Below are positions 39,388 through 46,414 of a stretch of DNA of 46,414 nucleotides, piece by piece. The translations under genes and the position numbers were made by a program. The notes below the pieces were generated by a model. It had not been told where the DNA came from. It made no database searches and worked only from the letters and a program-made list of their open reading frames with translations. This stretch comes from Methanothermobacter sp049720995 (GTDB lineage Archaea > Methanobacteriota > Methanobacteria > Methanobacteriales > Methanothermobacteraceae): the NCBI RefSeq assembly GCF_049720995.1, contig NZ_JBNASF010000013.1, forward strand, positions 1 through 46,414, written 5' to 3'. Each line of letters opens with the position of its first letter. Within the stretch, counting starts at the first letter, position 1.

Positions 39388-40167
39388 TCACCTTCGCCCC
39401 ATCAAACCGCTTATGAGTTTGGCGATAACACCCTGCTTGTCTGGTTCTATTGGCTGATATTCCTCGCCGATGAGATCCGCTGCAAGTTTCATCAGGGAAT
39501 TGCTTGCAGGGGACTTTGGATTCTTAATGACTATCGGCTCACCAAAGGCTGCCGCCCTGCTCACCTCAGGATCATCAGGTATCACCGCAATAACAGGTAC
39601 CTCAAGTATTGTCTCAACCTCCTCAACACTCAGGAAGGTTTTATCGTACTGCTCACGGTTTATTACAACACCTATTATGTTGATGCCAAGTTTACTTGCG
39701 ACGATCTTTGTTTTGAGGGCATCACTTATTGATGGTACCTCTGGTGTTGTGACAAGCAGAAGTTCGTCTGCAGCTGCAAGTGCTGCAACAGCGTCCTTTT
39801 CAAGACCCGCAGGAGCATCTATAAGGAGTATATCAGTATCCTCTATTAGGTAAGCAAGGGCATCCTCAAGGCGGTCAAGTTTAACGTTTCTGAGCCCCTC
39901 AAGGGATATGCCAGCAGGTACCACCCTCACGCCATTGGGACCCTCATAAACCGCGTCCTCAATTGAAGCGTTGCCTGCGAGAACATCATGAAGTGTGACG
40001 GATTTACCCTCCATCCCAAGGATGAGTTCAAGGTTTGCCATTGCTATATCAGCGTCAAGCACAACAACCCTTTCACCGTAGGTTGAGAGAGCAACACCCA
40101 GGTTAGCAGTGATGGTTGTCTTCCCCACACCTCCCTTACCTGATGCGACTGTAATCACTCTTGTCAT
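39388..40167 (-). CDS. minD: MinD/ParA-family ATPase
   Basis: A 259-residue deviant Walker ATPase. The P-loop is VASGKGGVGKTTITANLG near residue 7, with VVVLDADIAMANLELILG, DILLIDAPAGLEKDAV and IGVVINREQYD following. Unlike bacterial MinD, the C-terminus (VIAKLISGLMGRR) is a short amphipathic, basic helix that could serve as a membrane-targeting tail. Archaeal MinD homologues position envelope or motility structures. GGAGGT precedes the ATG. It follows the SepF-like and DUF2226 genes, but has a TATA box (near 40199-40212) lying at a duplicated spacer. Confidence 0.92.
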   Translation of the reverse strand: MTRVITVASGKGGVGKTTITANLGVALSTYGERVVVLDADIAMANLELILGMEGKSVTLHDVLAGNASIEDAVYEGPNGVRVVPAGISLEGLRNVKLDRLEDALAYLIEDTDILLIDAPAGLEKDAVAALAAADELLLVTTPEVPSISDALKTKIVASKLGINIIGVVINREQYDKTFLSVEEVETILEVPVIAVIPDDPEVSRAAAFGEPIVIKNPKSPASNSLMKLAADLIGEEYQPIEPDKQGVIAKLISGLMGRR

Positions 40168-40204
40168 TCCAATACCTCCACATAGATAATAACAGTTATC
40201 CTAA

Positions 40205-40316
40205 TATAAATATTGATGTCCGGTACAGCAAAGGCAGATCACCGCACCTCAATACTCACCTATAAATATTGATGTCCGGTACAGCAAAGGCAGATCACCG
40301 CACCTCAATACTCACC
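40205..40316. repeat. Perfect 56-bp tandem duplication between DUF2226 and minD
   Basis: Two identical 56-bp units, 40205-40260 and 40261-40316, each starting TATAAATATTGATGTCC and ending CCTCAATACTCACC. The second unit contains the last codons and stop of the DUF2226 gene. The unit edge carries a TATA-like ATATTTATA on the minus strand, so the minD promoter element is doubled. Perfect identity implies a recent event. Confidence 0.97.
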
Positions 40317-41386
40317 TCAAAGTTATCCACTATCTCTGGGAAATCCCTGAAGGTTTTTCTGAGTTCCATCTCAACAATATCCATTATATGAAATTTGAGG
40401 TTTTCCTCCTCCTTTGAATCCCCCATGATCCTTGAGAAGATACCCTTACCCTCATGTTCAACCATTATCTTAATCCTCCCACTGAGGTCGTATGTGTTGT
40501 CAAGGAAAACAATCACCTCAGCGCCCTTTATACGGGGTATTCCCAGTATAGACATTTTTATTTTATTCATAAGGGTCAGTTCAACCCTTTCAGGATCAAT
40601 ATCAGTGATTGCACCACCCTTATATGTCTCAAGGACCTTTTCGACCTCCTCTTCACCTATATCCCTGAGGCCATATTTTTTCATGAGCTCGTCTCTGCTG
40701 AGGGGTTTGGAGGCAGACACATCCATTGATTCCGAATCATCAGTCCCCAGTCCCCCCTCCTCCCCGGTGTCAGCATCAATCGATCCATCGGCAGCCGGAA
40801 TTTCAGGAGACTCCTCAGTCTCTAAAGTCTGGGGTTTTTCGGGAACTTCTTGTTTAACCTCAACCTGAGGCTTCCCCTGGGTTTCAGATGATTCTACATT
40901 TTTTCCTTCCAGATCAACGGTGAATTCAGTATCTTCCATGTCAGGGGAAGTATCACCGGCTATTTCAGAAGTTCCAGGTGTCCCTTCATCTGTTATGGGC
41001 TGCCTGTAGCTTGCTTCCTTTGGATTGAAGTAGTCCTCCTCTTCAGCCACTTGAGGCTCGATCCCCTTTCTTTGTTCTATTGTGTAGATTCTGTTTATAT
41101 CCATGAGGTAATCGAGCTGTGATCTTTTAAGATCAAAGAGCTCTATGAGGGTATCTGTTTTATCGGCCACTTCCATTATCCTTTCAAGAGCTTCCTCCTT
41201 CATGAATCTGTCATATGATGCCGCAACGTACACTCCATCCCTGAATAGAATGTAGCCCTCGTCGGATGCATGTGTAATCCTTATGAATCCATTGTATTCA
41301 TCCGAGGCAAGTTTTTCAAGAAGTTCGCTGAAATCTATCTCATCGCCGTAGGAAATCTTGGATGGCTTGGTTATCGGAAGCTCCAT
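40295..41386 (-). CDS. DUF2226-like protein with a low-complexity acidic linker
   Basis: A 363-residue protein. Residues 1-110 form an alpha/beta domain (YNGFIRITHASDEGYILFRDGVYVAASYDRF) resembling the archaeal DUF2226/DUF4388-like family. Residues 115-225 are a Glu/Ser/Pro-rich linker. The C-terminal 130 residues start SRDELMKKYGLRDIGEEEVEKVLETYKGG and end in a beta-rich part. The function is unknown. Such N-terminal domains act in signalling with Roadblock-type partners, one of which is encoded at 42934. It sits between the SepF-like and minD genes. Confidence 0.72.
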   Translation of the reverse strand: MELPITKPSKISYGDEIDFSELLEKLASDEYNGFIRITHASDEGYILFRDGVYVAASYDRFMKEEALERIMEVADKTDTLIELFDLKRSQLDYLMDINRIYTIEQRKGIEPQVAEEEDYFNPKEASYRQPITDEGTPGTSEIAGDTSPDMEDTEFTVDLEGKNVESSETQGKPQVEVKQEVPEKPQTLETEESPEIPAADGSIDADTGEEGGLGTDDSESMDVSASKPLSRDELMKKYGLRDIGEEEVEKVLETYKGGAITDIDPERVELTLMNKIKMSILGIPRIKGAEVIVFLDNTYDLSGRIKIMVEHEGKGIFSRIMGDSKEEENLKFHIMDIVEMELRKTFRDFPEIVDNFEVSIEVR

Positions 41387-41393
41387 ATTTTCA

Positions 41394-41753
41394 CTACCCC
41401 TTTCTGATGAGTTTAATTTCCCGTGGAGTTATTATAACCACATTCTTCTCCTTATTGCAGAGCAGTATCGCCTCCGCACCATGATTCTCCCTTAGATCCT
41501 TTATCCGTTCTCCCACTGCCTTGAAATCCGATGGATTATCCCTCTGGATGTCGGTTAGATCAAGTATAACCGGATTCTTCTCATCAGTCACCTGGGAGAG
41601 TGCATCATCCACATCCCCAATGGATTTTGCCTTCAGGAGAATGATCTCATAGAAGGAATGCTCCGGCACTATTATTGTTTCTGTCTCCTCAGGTTCCTTA
41701 ACTTCCTCATCAAGCCCCACACTTTTCTTCAGCATTTCGAGAATGTCCCTCAA
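41394..41753 (-). CDS. sepF: SepF-like cell-division protein
   Basis: A 119-residue protein with the archaeal SepF layout. An N-terminal amphipathic helix (MRDILEMLKKSVGL) could anchor the membrane, followed by an acidic linker and a SepF core: FYEIILLKAKSIGDVDDALSQVTDEKNPVILDLT, IKDLRENHGAEAILLCNKEKNVVIITPREIKLI. SepF anchors FtsZ in many archaea, shown experimentally in a methanogen and in haloarchaea. The start is TTG with GGGGAGAT upstream, immediately after the DUF1611 stop. Confidence 0.68.
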   Translation of the reverse strand: MRDILEMLKKSVGLDEEVKEPEETETIIVPEHSFYEIILLKAKSIGDVDDALSQVTDEKNPVILDLTDIQRDNPSDFKAVGERIKDLRENHGAEAILLCNKEKNVVIITPREIKLIRKG

Positions 41754-42806
41754 CTAAATCTCCCCTATGTGCTCCATGATCACATCCATCAATCTTGAAG
41801 CCCCCCCATTCTTAACATCAACAACAGGAAGCCCGAAACGTGCTTCATACCTTTCCATTATTGATCTGTCAGTCATGTTTCTTAAATTTAAGGAAATCCC
41901 TATAACCCTGGTTGGTTCGATTGCCTCTATGGCCCTTATCTCATCCTTTATCCCCCTTGGTTTTCTGTAGGGATGGTTTGGCCTGTGACATAGCACCGTA
42001 ACGTCTGGCATCGCCCCTATAAGTATTGAGGCAGATAAACCCCTTGGGTGAGGGTTTCTCCTTTCTGTGAGGCTTGACTGGCCCTCTATGAATATCAGGT
42101 CAGGATCCTTTTCCTCCTCAAGGTACTTCACTGAGCCCATAACAGCCGCGGCAACATCCATAACAGAGAGACTCCCTGCCCGGAAATTTATGTCAACCGG
42201 CTGCTCAAGACCCATCTCATCGGTTGAGATAACTCCCACCTCAAGGCCCCTTTCCCTTGCCTCCTTTCCCAGAAGTCTTGTGGTTGTACGTTTGCCGCAC
42301 TCCTGTGAGGTGCCCCCAACAAATACCAGCGGCGATCTGTGCCTGTATTTTATCTTTGGGAGTACCTCTGTGCAGCGTGGGGGTGCAACCCCAAATATCT
42401 TTCTTACGTTGTCAAGGCGGGGGCTTATCTCCTTGATTGTTACATTCATCTGCTCTGCAAATTTGACGAGCGATGTGTTATCTGCCAGTGGGAGTGATCT
42501 GAATGAGGTCACAACATTTTTACCCTCATTGATCGCCTGCACAGCATACTTGAGGGCGGTGCCCTCTGCACCTATGGGGAGCATTATTGCAACACTTCTT
42601 GCATCGGTCTCATGTATAAGCTTAAGGAGGTTTGATGATACCTTAAATCCACAGAAATCCTTTCCATGCTTTCTGGGGTCATCGTCAACAAATCCGACAG
42701 GTTCGACTCCCTCGAAATTTGCAAATTTTTCTCCTCCACCACCACATCCAATGATTATAAACGGATTCAGCTCCCTCAGTTCCTCAACAGAAGATAATAT
42801 GTGCAA
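41754..42806 (-). CDS. DUF1611 P-loop protein
   Basis: A 350-residue protein with an N-terminal Rossmann part (FIIIGCGGGGEKFANFEGVEPVGFVDDDPRKHG) and a C-terminal P-loop NTPase-like domain (LVFVGGTSQECGKRTTTRLLGKEARERGLEVGVISTDEMG). It fits the DUF1611 family; some members are N-acetyltransferases or act in D-amino acid metabolism, but the role here is unclear. The start is TTG with GGAGTGATT at good spacing. It leads the minus-strand sepF-DUF2226-minD group. Confidence 0.82.
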   Translation of the reverse strand: MHILSSVEELRELNPFIIIGCGGGGEKFANFEGVEPVGFVDDDPRKHGKDFCGFKVSSNLLKLIHETDARSVAIMLPIGAEGTALKYAVQAINEGKNVVTSFRSLPLADNTSLVKFAEQMNVTIKEISPRLDNVRKIFGVAPPRCTEVLPKIKYRHRSPLVFVGGTSQECGKRTTTRLLGKEARERGLEVGVISTDEMGLEQPVDINFRAGSLSVMDVAAAVMGSVKYLEEEKDPDLIFIEGQSSLTERRNPHPRGLSASILIGAMPDVTVLCHRPNHPYRKPRGIKDEIRAIEAIEPTRVIGISLNLRNMTDRSIMERYEARFGLPVVDVKNGGASRLMDVIMEHIGEI

Positions 42807-42890
42807 ATAATCACTCCTTTAATATTGCTGGAATCAAATAGAAACTGTTAATTAGTTAGTCATACTCATTTAATTAATAAATGCTTAAAG

Positions 42891-42900
42891 CATATATATT
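42891..42900 (+). promoter_or_regulatory. TATA box of the Roadblock gene
   Basis: CATATATATT predicts a transcript start near 42921, giving a 13-base leader that just contains the GGAGG site for the ATG at 42934. Confidence 0.55.
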
Positions 42901-42933
42901 TTGGGTAGAATACTCTGTTTATGGAGGCATAGT

Positions 42934-43281
42934 ATGATAGCAAGAATACTTAAAGATTTAGGTAGGATCAATGGGGTAAATGGTTCCCTTGTTGTTGGTA
43001 AGGATGGTCTTGTAATCGAAAGTGAGGTTCCATCCGACATAGACGGGGAACTGGTCGCTGCAATGGCTTCAGCAGTTTTCGGTACTGCAGAAAGGTCCGC
43101 CGAGGAAATAAAGCATGAGCCCCTTGAACAGGTTATGATTGAGGGTACCAGGGGTAAGACCCTCATGATAGACGCCGGGGAGGGAATACTTGTACTGATA
43201 ACCGATGTTGATATAAATCTTGGTCTTATTCGTATTGAGATGAGGAGAAGTGCCGAACGCGTTAAGGATCTCCTTACATAA
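42934..43281 (+). CDS. Roadblock/LC7-domain protein
   Basis: A 115-residue single Roadblock domain: MIARILKDLGRINGVNGSLVVGKDGLVIESEVPSDIDGELVAAMASAVFG, then GKTLMIDAGEGILVLITDVDINLGLIR. Such dimerising platforms serve small GTPases and polarity or motility systems in prokaryotes. GGAGG is spaced for this ATG. It is divergent from DUF1611-sepF-DUF2226-minD, which suggests a functional link to division or positioning. A 2-phosphoglycerate-kinase-like gene follows on the same strand. Confidence 0.92.
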   Translation: MIARILKDLGRINGVNGSLVVGKDGLVIESEVPSDIDGELVAAMASAVFGTAERSAEEIKHEPLEQVMIEGTRGKTLMIDAGEGILVLITDVDINLGLIRIEMRRSAERVKDLLT

Positions 43282-43308
43282 CTCTATTTTAAATATGGGG
43301 CGTGAAAA

Positions 43309-44268
43309 TTGAGAAAACCCTATGTGATACTTATAGGAAGTGCTTCAGGAATTGGGAAGTCCACCGTTGCATCAGAACTTGCAAGGGAGCTGAACATAAA
43401 GCACCTTATAGAAACAGATTTCATAAGGGAGATCGTAAGGGGTATAATCGGTCCAGATTATGCTCCGGCACTCCATAAATCCTCATTTGATGCCTACACC
43501 ACACTGAGGGATAAAGAGCGCTTCCGTAACCACAACATTGAGTCACTGATATGCGCAGGTTTTGAGGAACACGCATCATTCGTTATCCCCGCAGTTGAGA
43601 AGGTTATTGAAAGGGCTGTTGCTGACTCTGATGATGTGGCCATAGAGGGCGTCCACCTCCTGCCCGGCCTCCTGGACATTGAAAAATTTGAGGAAAATGC
43701 ATCAATTCATTTTTTTGTTCTGTCTGCCGAGGAGAATCTCCATAAGGAGCGCTTCGTTAAGAGGGCCATGGAGGTAAAGAGGGGTGGAAAACACCTTGAA
43801 TACTTCCGTGAGAACCGTGTCATACATGACTACCTTGTAAGAAAGGCCATGGAGCATGAAGTACCGGTGATTAACAACGACGACATAAGGTGCACCATTA
43901 AAAGGATGCTATCATTCATAAGAGAAAACTGCGCCGAAGTGACGCTTCAGCACCCTGTTGAACGCCTCGGTGAGGTTATAGACATTATCATTAAGAGGCA
44001 TGGCGGAAGAATCGTTGACGTAGCCTATCCAATACCTGGATTTTCACAGCCACTCAAACGTGAGGTTAACGTATACGACCCGTCAGAGGCTGAAAGATTT
44101 CTTAAGCGGTTAAATGAGAGTCCAAAGCGAAAAAGAGATCTTGAAAGGCTTTACACGCTTTCAGATAACATCCACAGCCACAGGATATGTGCACCGGATC
44201 CTGAGAGTCTTCAGGCAATACTGAATGAGCTTGATGAAAGAGGACTCATCTACCGGGAAGAGAACTGA
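43309..44268 (+). CDS. 2-phosphoglycerate-kinase-like protein with extra C-terminal domain
   Basis: A 319-residue P-loop kinase, paralogous to the gene at 2179-3099 (shared TDFIREIVRG, IEGVHLLPG and NLHKERF-type motifs). It lacks the ATP-cone but has a canonical Walker A, GSASGIGKSTVA, at residue 11. After about residue 210 it carries a further region (VERLGEVIDIIIKRHGGRIVDVAYPIPGFSQPLKREVNVYDP) with a nucleotide- or RNA-binding look. It could be a second 2-phosphoglycerate kinase or act on another small molecule. The start is TTG after GGGGCGTGAAAA. Confidence 0.8.
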   Translation: MRKPYVILIGSASGIGKSTVASELARELNIKHLIETDFIREIVRGIIGPDYAPALHKSSFDAYTTLRDKERFRNHNIESLICAGFEEHASFVIPAVEKVIERAVADSDDVAIEGVHLLPGLLDIEKFEENASIHFFVLSAEENLHKERFVKRAMEVKRGGKHLEYFRENRVIHDYLVRKAMEHEVPVINNDDIRCTIKRMLSFIRENCAEVTLQHPVERLGEVIDIIIKRHGGRIVDVAYPIPGFSQPLKREVNVYDPSEAERFLKRLNESPKRKRDLERLYTLSDNIHSHRICAPDPESLQAILNELDERGLIYREEN

Positions 44269-44338
44269 TATGCAGTGTAAACTTGATGATCCATTCACTT
44301 AATTCAGGTTCTTTGAGAGGGAGTACAGGGGTGACAGA

Positions 44339-44929
44339 TTGAACCAGCAGGATATGAAGATCGACTGTCCAGTCTGCAGTGGAAAGAAGTGTATGACCGC
44401 CATCAGCAGGGTTGAGGAGATTCCCTACTTCGGGGAGATAATGGAATCCGTACTCATCTGCAGTAGATGCGGCTACAGAAGCACCGATATAATCTGCCTC
44501 GAGCAGAAGGAACCATCAAGGTACACAATCGAAGTTGGGGATGAAACACTCAATGCAAGGGTGGTCAAGTCCCAGTCAGCAACCATAAGGATACCTGAAC
44601 TGGGACTGAAGGTTGAACCGGGCCCCAGATCAACAGGTTACATCTCCAACATTGAGGGCGTTGTTGAGAGATTTGAAACCGCCGTCAAAACAGCCATCAA
44701 CCTCTTTGAGGAGGATGAATCAAAAGAAAAGGCCTCAGAGATCCTGGAAATGCTCCGTGAAGTTCGCGGGGGAAAAAGGAATGTCACAGTTATAATTGAG
44801 GATCCATTCGGCCAGAGTTTTGTTGGCCACCCGCGTGCTGTGAGGGAAAAGCTATCAGATGAAGAAATAAGATCCCTCAAGACAGGCTTCATGGTTTTTG
44901 AGTCAGATGAAATTGATGAGGGCGATTAG
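44339..44929 (+). CDS. ZPR1-type zinc-finger protein
   Basis: A 196-residue archaeal ZPR1 protein, a single unit of the eukaryotic ZPR1 tandem. The zinc finger is CPVCSGKKCM...CSRCGYRSTD in residues 10-45, and a beta-domain follows with ATIRIPELGLKVEPGPRSTGYISNIEGVVERFE. The eukaryotic protein assists folding of elongation factor 1A; a similar role for archaeal EF-1A is likely but inferred. The start is TTG with GGGGTGA upstream. Its end overlaps the convergent histone-fold-like gene by four bases. Confidence 0.92.
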   Translation: MNQQDMKIDCPVCSGKKCMTAISRVEEIPYFGEIMESVLICSRCGYRSTDIICLEQKEPSRYTIEVGDETLNARVVKSQSATIRIPELGLKVEPGPRSTGYISNIEGVVERFETAVKTAINLFEEDESKEKASEILEMLREVRGGKRNVTVIIEDPFGQSFVGHPRAVREKLSDEEIRSLKTGFMVFESDEIDEGD

Positions 44930-45315
44930 TCCTCATCAACATCCCTTAGTTTGAGTGTGCGTTTGATATCCATACCCATTGCATCACAGTCGGCCTTTAT
45001 TGCCTCAAGGTGTGCCAGGAGGCGTTCCTTTTCCTGGTTTATTCTTTCAATGTTCTTGTAGGGATATATGCACTCCTTGAGCATCTCGTATTCCACTGTG
45101 GCATAGGGGTACTGGTTAAGCTGTTTGCATACCTTCTCGAGGATTTCTCCAAGGAATCTGTTCATCTCAACCTTGACCCTTTCACGTATCATCTTGTCAC
45201 TGTCAAGGTGCTGTTTCATGAGCCTGACAACCTCTGCCTTGGCAAAGGGTAATTCCTCGGTTTCCTCTTCAGCTTCCATGTCAGCATTGTTATTCTGGAT
45301 CTCTTCATTCTCCAT
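44926..45315 (-). CDS. Histone-fold-like protein with C-terminal helix
   Basis: A 129-residue acidic protein. After an 18-residue Glu-rich tail, residues 20-90 resemble a histone fold: ELPFAKAEVVRLMKQHL, then ERVKVEMNRFLGEILEKVCKQLNQYPYATVEYEMLKECIYPY, comparable to archaeal ELPIAPIGR...R..L...LE....I...KTI...D...A. A long helix follows (INQEKERLLAHLEAIKADCDAMGMD). The classic DNA-contact Arg/Lys set is largely absent, so it may bind protein rather than wrap DNA. GGAGGT precedes the ATG, and a strong TATA box lies at 45353. The family is not firmly identified. Confidence 0.55.
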   Translation of the reverse strand: MENEEIQNNNADMEAEEETEELPFAKAEVVRLMKQHLDSDKMIRERVKVEMNRFLGEILEKVCKQLNQYPYATVEYEMLKECIYPYKNIERINQEKERLLAHLEAIKADCDAMGMDIKRTLKLRDVDED

Positions 45316-45352
45316 AGGTTTCTACCTCCATGTGACTATATCATGCTCAAGG

Positions 45353-45360
45353 TATATAAA
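45353..45360 (-). promoter_or_regulatory. TATA box of the histone-fold-like gene
   Basis: Minus-strand TTTATATA is a perfect archaeal box A, placing the transcript start near 45330 and leaving a short leader with GGAGGT. Confidence 0.7.
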
Positions 45361-45455
45361 TGTATTCCATATAATCAAAGAAACACCAAATATAACAGCA
45401 GAAATTAGGACCATCTTTAATTATAATTAATGGTTCTGATTACCAGAATTAAAGG

Positions 45456-46295
45456 TCATTTCAGTTCCCTTATCTCAAGGCTGAGGTCAAGTGGATGGGC
45501 TGATGTGGTTATAAACCCCATTGATATCACATCAACTCCAGTGGAAGCATATTTATCTATATTTTCAGGTTTTATACCCCCTGATGCCTCAACAATTACT
45601 CTGTCCCTCAGCCCGGCACTTTCAAGTTTCTCCAGCGCTTTCCTGACGTCCCCCGGGTTCATATTATCAAGCAAGATGATGTCGGCCCCTGCATCTGCCG
45701 CCAGTACAGCGTCACCCGGCCTTTCAACCTCAACCTCAACCTTCTTTGTGAAGCTCACATGTTCCTTAACACGCCTCACCGCGTCCCCCACACTTCCAGC
45801 GATTGCTATGTGATTGTCCTTGATCATTGCACAGTCATCAAGTCTGAATCGATGGGTGTCACCACCACCAATTTTAACTGCCTGCTTTTCAAACCACTGC
45901 AGTCCAGGAGTCGTCTTCCTGGTGGCGGCTATCCTCACATGAGGGTTCACTGACCTCACACGCTCAATCATGCTTTTTGTGAGGGCGGCTATGCCGCTCA
46001 TTCTCATCATGAGATTCAGCATTGTCCTCTCGATCTTTAGGATATCTGAAGCTTCCCCCTCGAGGATTATAACCCTCTCACCTGCTTTAACCGGATCACC
46101 ATCCAGTTTCAGCCTGTTCATTTCAATTCCAAATTCCCCGGCTATGATCCCTGACACATCCACACCTGCAATTATGCCATCCTCCCTGGCTATGACATCC
46201 GCCACCGCCAATGTACCCCTTTCAACAAGTGCCTCTGTTGTTATATCCTCAAATCCCACGTCTGCCCTGATCATTTCCCTGAGAATGTCAATCAT
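45456..46295 (-). CDS. nadC: Nicotinate-nucleotide pyrophosphorylase (quinolinate phosphoribosyltransferase)
   Basis: NadC (279 residues) converts quinolinate and PRPP to nicotinate mononucleotide in NAD synthesis. The motifs are DVGFEDITTEAL, LNLMMRMSGIAALTKSMIE, AATRKTTPGLQWFEKQAVKIGGGDTHRFRLDD (substrate-binding), MIKDNHI, VEVEVERPGDAVLAADAGADIILLDNM and EASGGIKPENIDKYASTGVDVISMG. AGGGGATC precedes the ATG. Its likely TATA box, TTTATAATT, lies in a 56-bp tandem duplication upstream. Confidence 0.96.
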   Translation of the reverse strand: MIDILREMIRADVGFEDITTEALVERGTLAVADVIAREDGIIAGVDVSGIIAGEFGIEMNRLKLDGDPVKAGERVIILEGEASDILKIERTMLNLMMRMSGIAALTKSMIERVRSVNPHVRIAATRKTTPGLQWFEKQAVKIGGGDTHRFRLDDCAMIKDNHIAIAGSVGDAVRRVKEHVSFTKKVEVEVERPGDAVLAADAGADIILLDNMNPGDVRKALEKLESAGLRDRVIVEASGGIKPENIDKYASTGVDVISMGFITTSAHPLDLSLEIRELK

Positions 46296-46315
46296 GAAGA
46301 TCCCCTAAATTAATA

Positions 46316-46414
46316 TAAAGGGAAGAATTATAAATTTTATGACCATGAATCAGAATCTCAAGCAGATATCCTAAAGGGAAGAATTATAAATTTTATGACC
46401 ATGAATCAGAATCT
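46316..46414. repeat. 56-bp tandem duplication upstream of nadC, cut by the window end
   Basis: A unit starting TAAAGGGAAGAATTATAA (46316-46371) is repeated from 46372. The 43 visible bases of the second copy are identical. Each copy holds a TATA-like box readable on both strands. On the plus strand the first copy encodes a short ATG-led frame at 46339-46374 (MTMNQNLKQIS, then stop). The second copy opens the same frame and runs off the window. Confidence 0.95.

Overview
The window is archaeal and methanogenic, and it matches Methanothermobacter (Methanobacteriales, thermophilic hydrogenotroph) closely. The evidence is heterodisulfide reductase hdrCB, thiol:fumarate reductase tfrB, 2-phosphoglycerate kinase, five methanogenesis marker proteins, archaeal-type Trm5, DphB, Nob1 and GlyS, TATA boxes of the form TTTATATA, and strong GGAGGTGATC-type ribosome binding sites. 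Gene density is high. GTG and TTG starts are common, and many genes overlap by a few bases. I see no prophage, insertion sequence or CRISPR array.

Layout. 1-660: an SRP (7S) RNA and a tRNA-Ser(GCU) in tandem on the minus strand. 0.8-4.7 kb: a PiT phosphate transporter facing a minus-strand group (DUF749-like, DUF2096-like, metallophosphoesterase, 2-phosphoglycerate kinase, CBS protein). 4.7-6.6 kb: hdrC-hdrB, with an in-frame acidic extension upstream of hdrC. 6.7-10.4 kb: tRNA and translation-modification genes (TGT-like protein, methyltransferase, dphB, trm5). 10.5-19.6 kb: one long minus-strand operon, nob1 - DUF2117 - mmp2 - mmp3 - mmp6 - DUF2111 - mmp5 - mmp15 - mmp17 - nifB - mtnA. 19.6-20.15 kb: a noncoding stretch with a candidate structured RNA. 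20.1-21.8 kb: moaB, pyrE, a very small zinc-knuckle gene and a PRC-barrel gene. 21.9-23.8 kb: a YhgE/Pip membrane protein. 24-30 kb: an aryl-acid module (symporter with small subunit, PaaK, ACT protein, IorAB). 30.3-35.9 kb: tfrB, an RNA methyltransferase, DUF1512, dcd and glyS. 36-39 kb: two FilR1-type regulators, a TatD-family hydrolase and a PfkB kinase. 39.4-43.3 kb: minD, DUF2226, a SepF-like gene, DUF1611 and a Roadblock protein. 43.3-46.3 kb: a second 2-phosphoglycerate-kinase-like gene, ZPR1, a histone-fold-like protein and nadC.

How the parts fit. The mmp/nifB operon is the most striking system. It links a nitrogenase-type cluster-building radical SAM enzyme to marker proteins tied to activation of methyl-coenzyme M reductase. 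It ends with mtnA, which could salvage the 5'-deoxyadenosine by-product. HdrBC and TfrB share CoM-S-S-CoB chemistry. The PaaK/ACT/IorAB block with its symporter looks like a route from arylacetates to aromatic amino acids.

The window also holds several short tandem duplications (units of about 51-63 bp) placed exactly at gene edges. They duplicate stop codons, promoters or start codons. Two of them are perfect over the visible sequence and have the same 56-bp period. Other observations beyond routine annotation are a TatD-family gene whose metal-binding motif can only be translated from a CTG start, a missed 53-residue four-CxxC protein overlapping pyrE, and a candidate three-way-junction RNA at 19913-19996.
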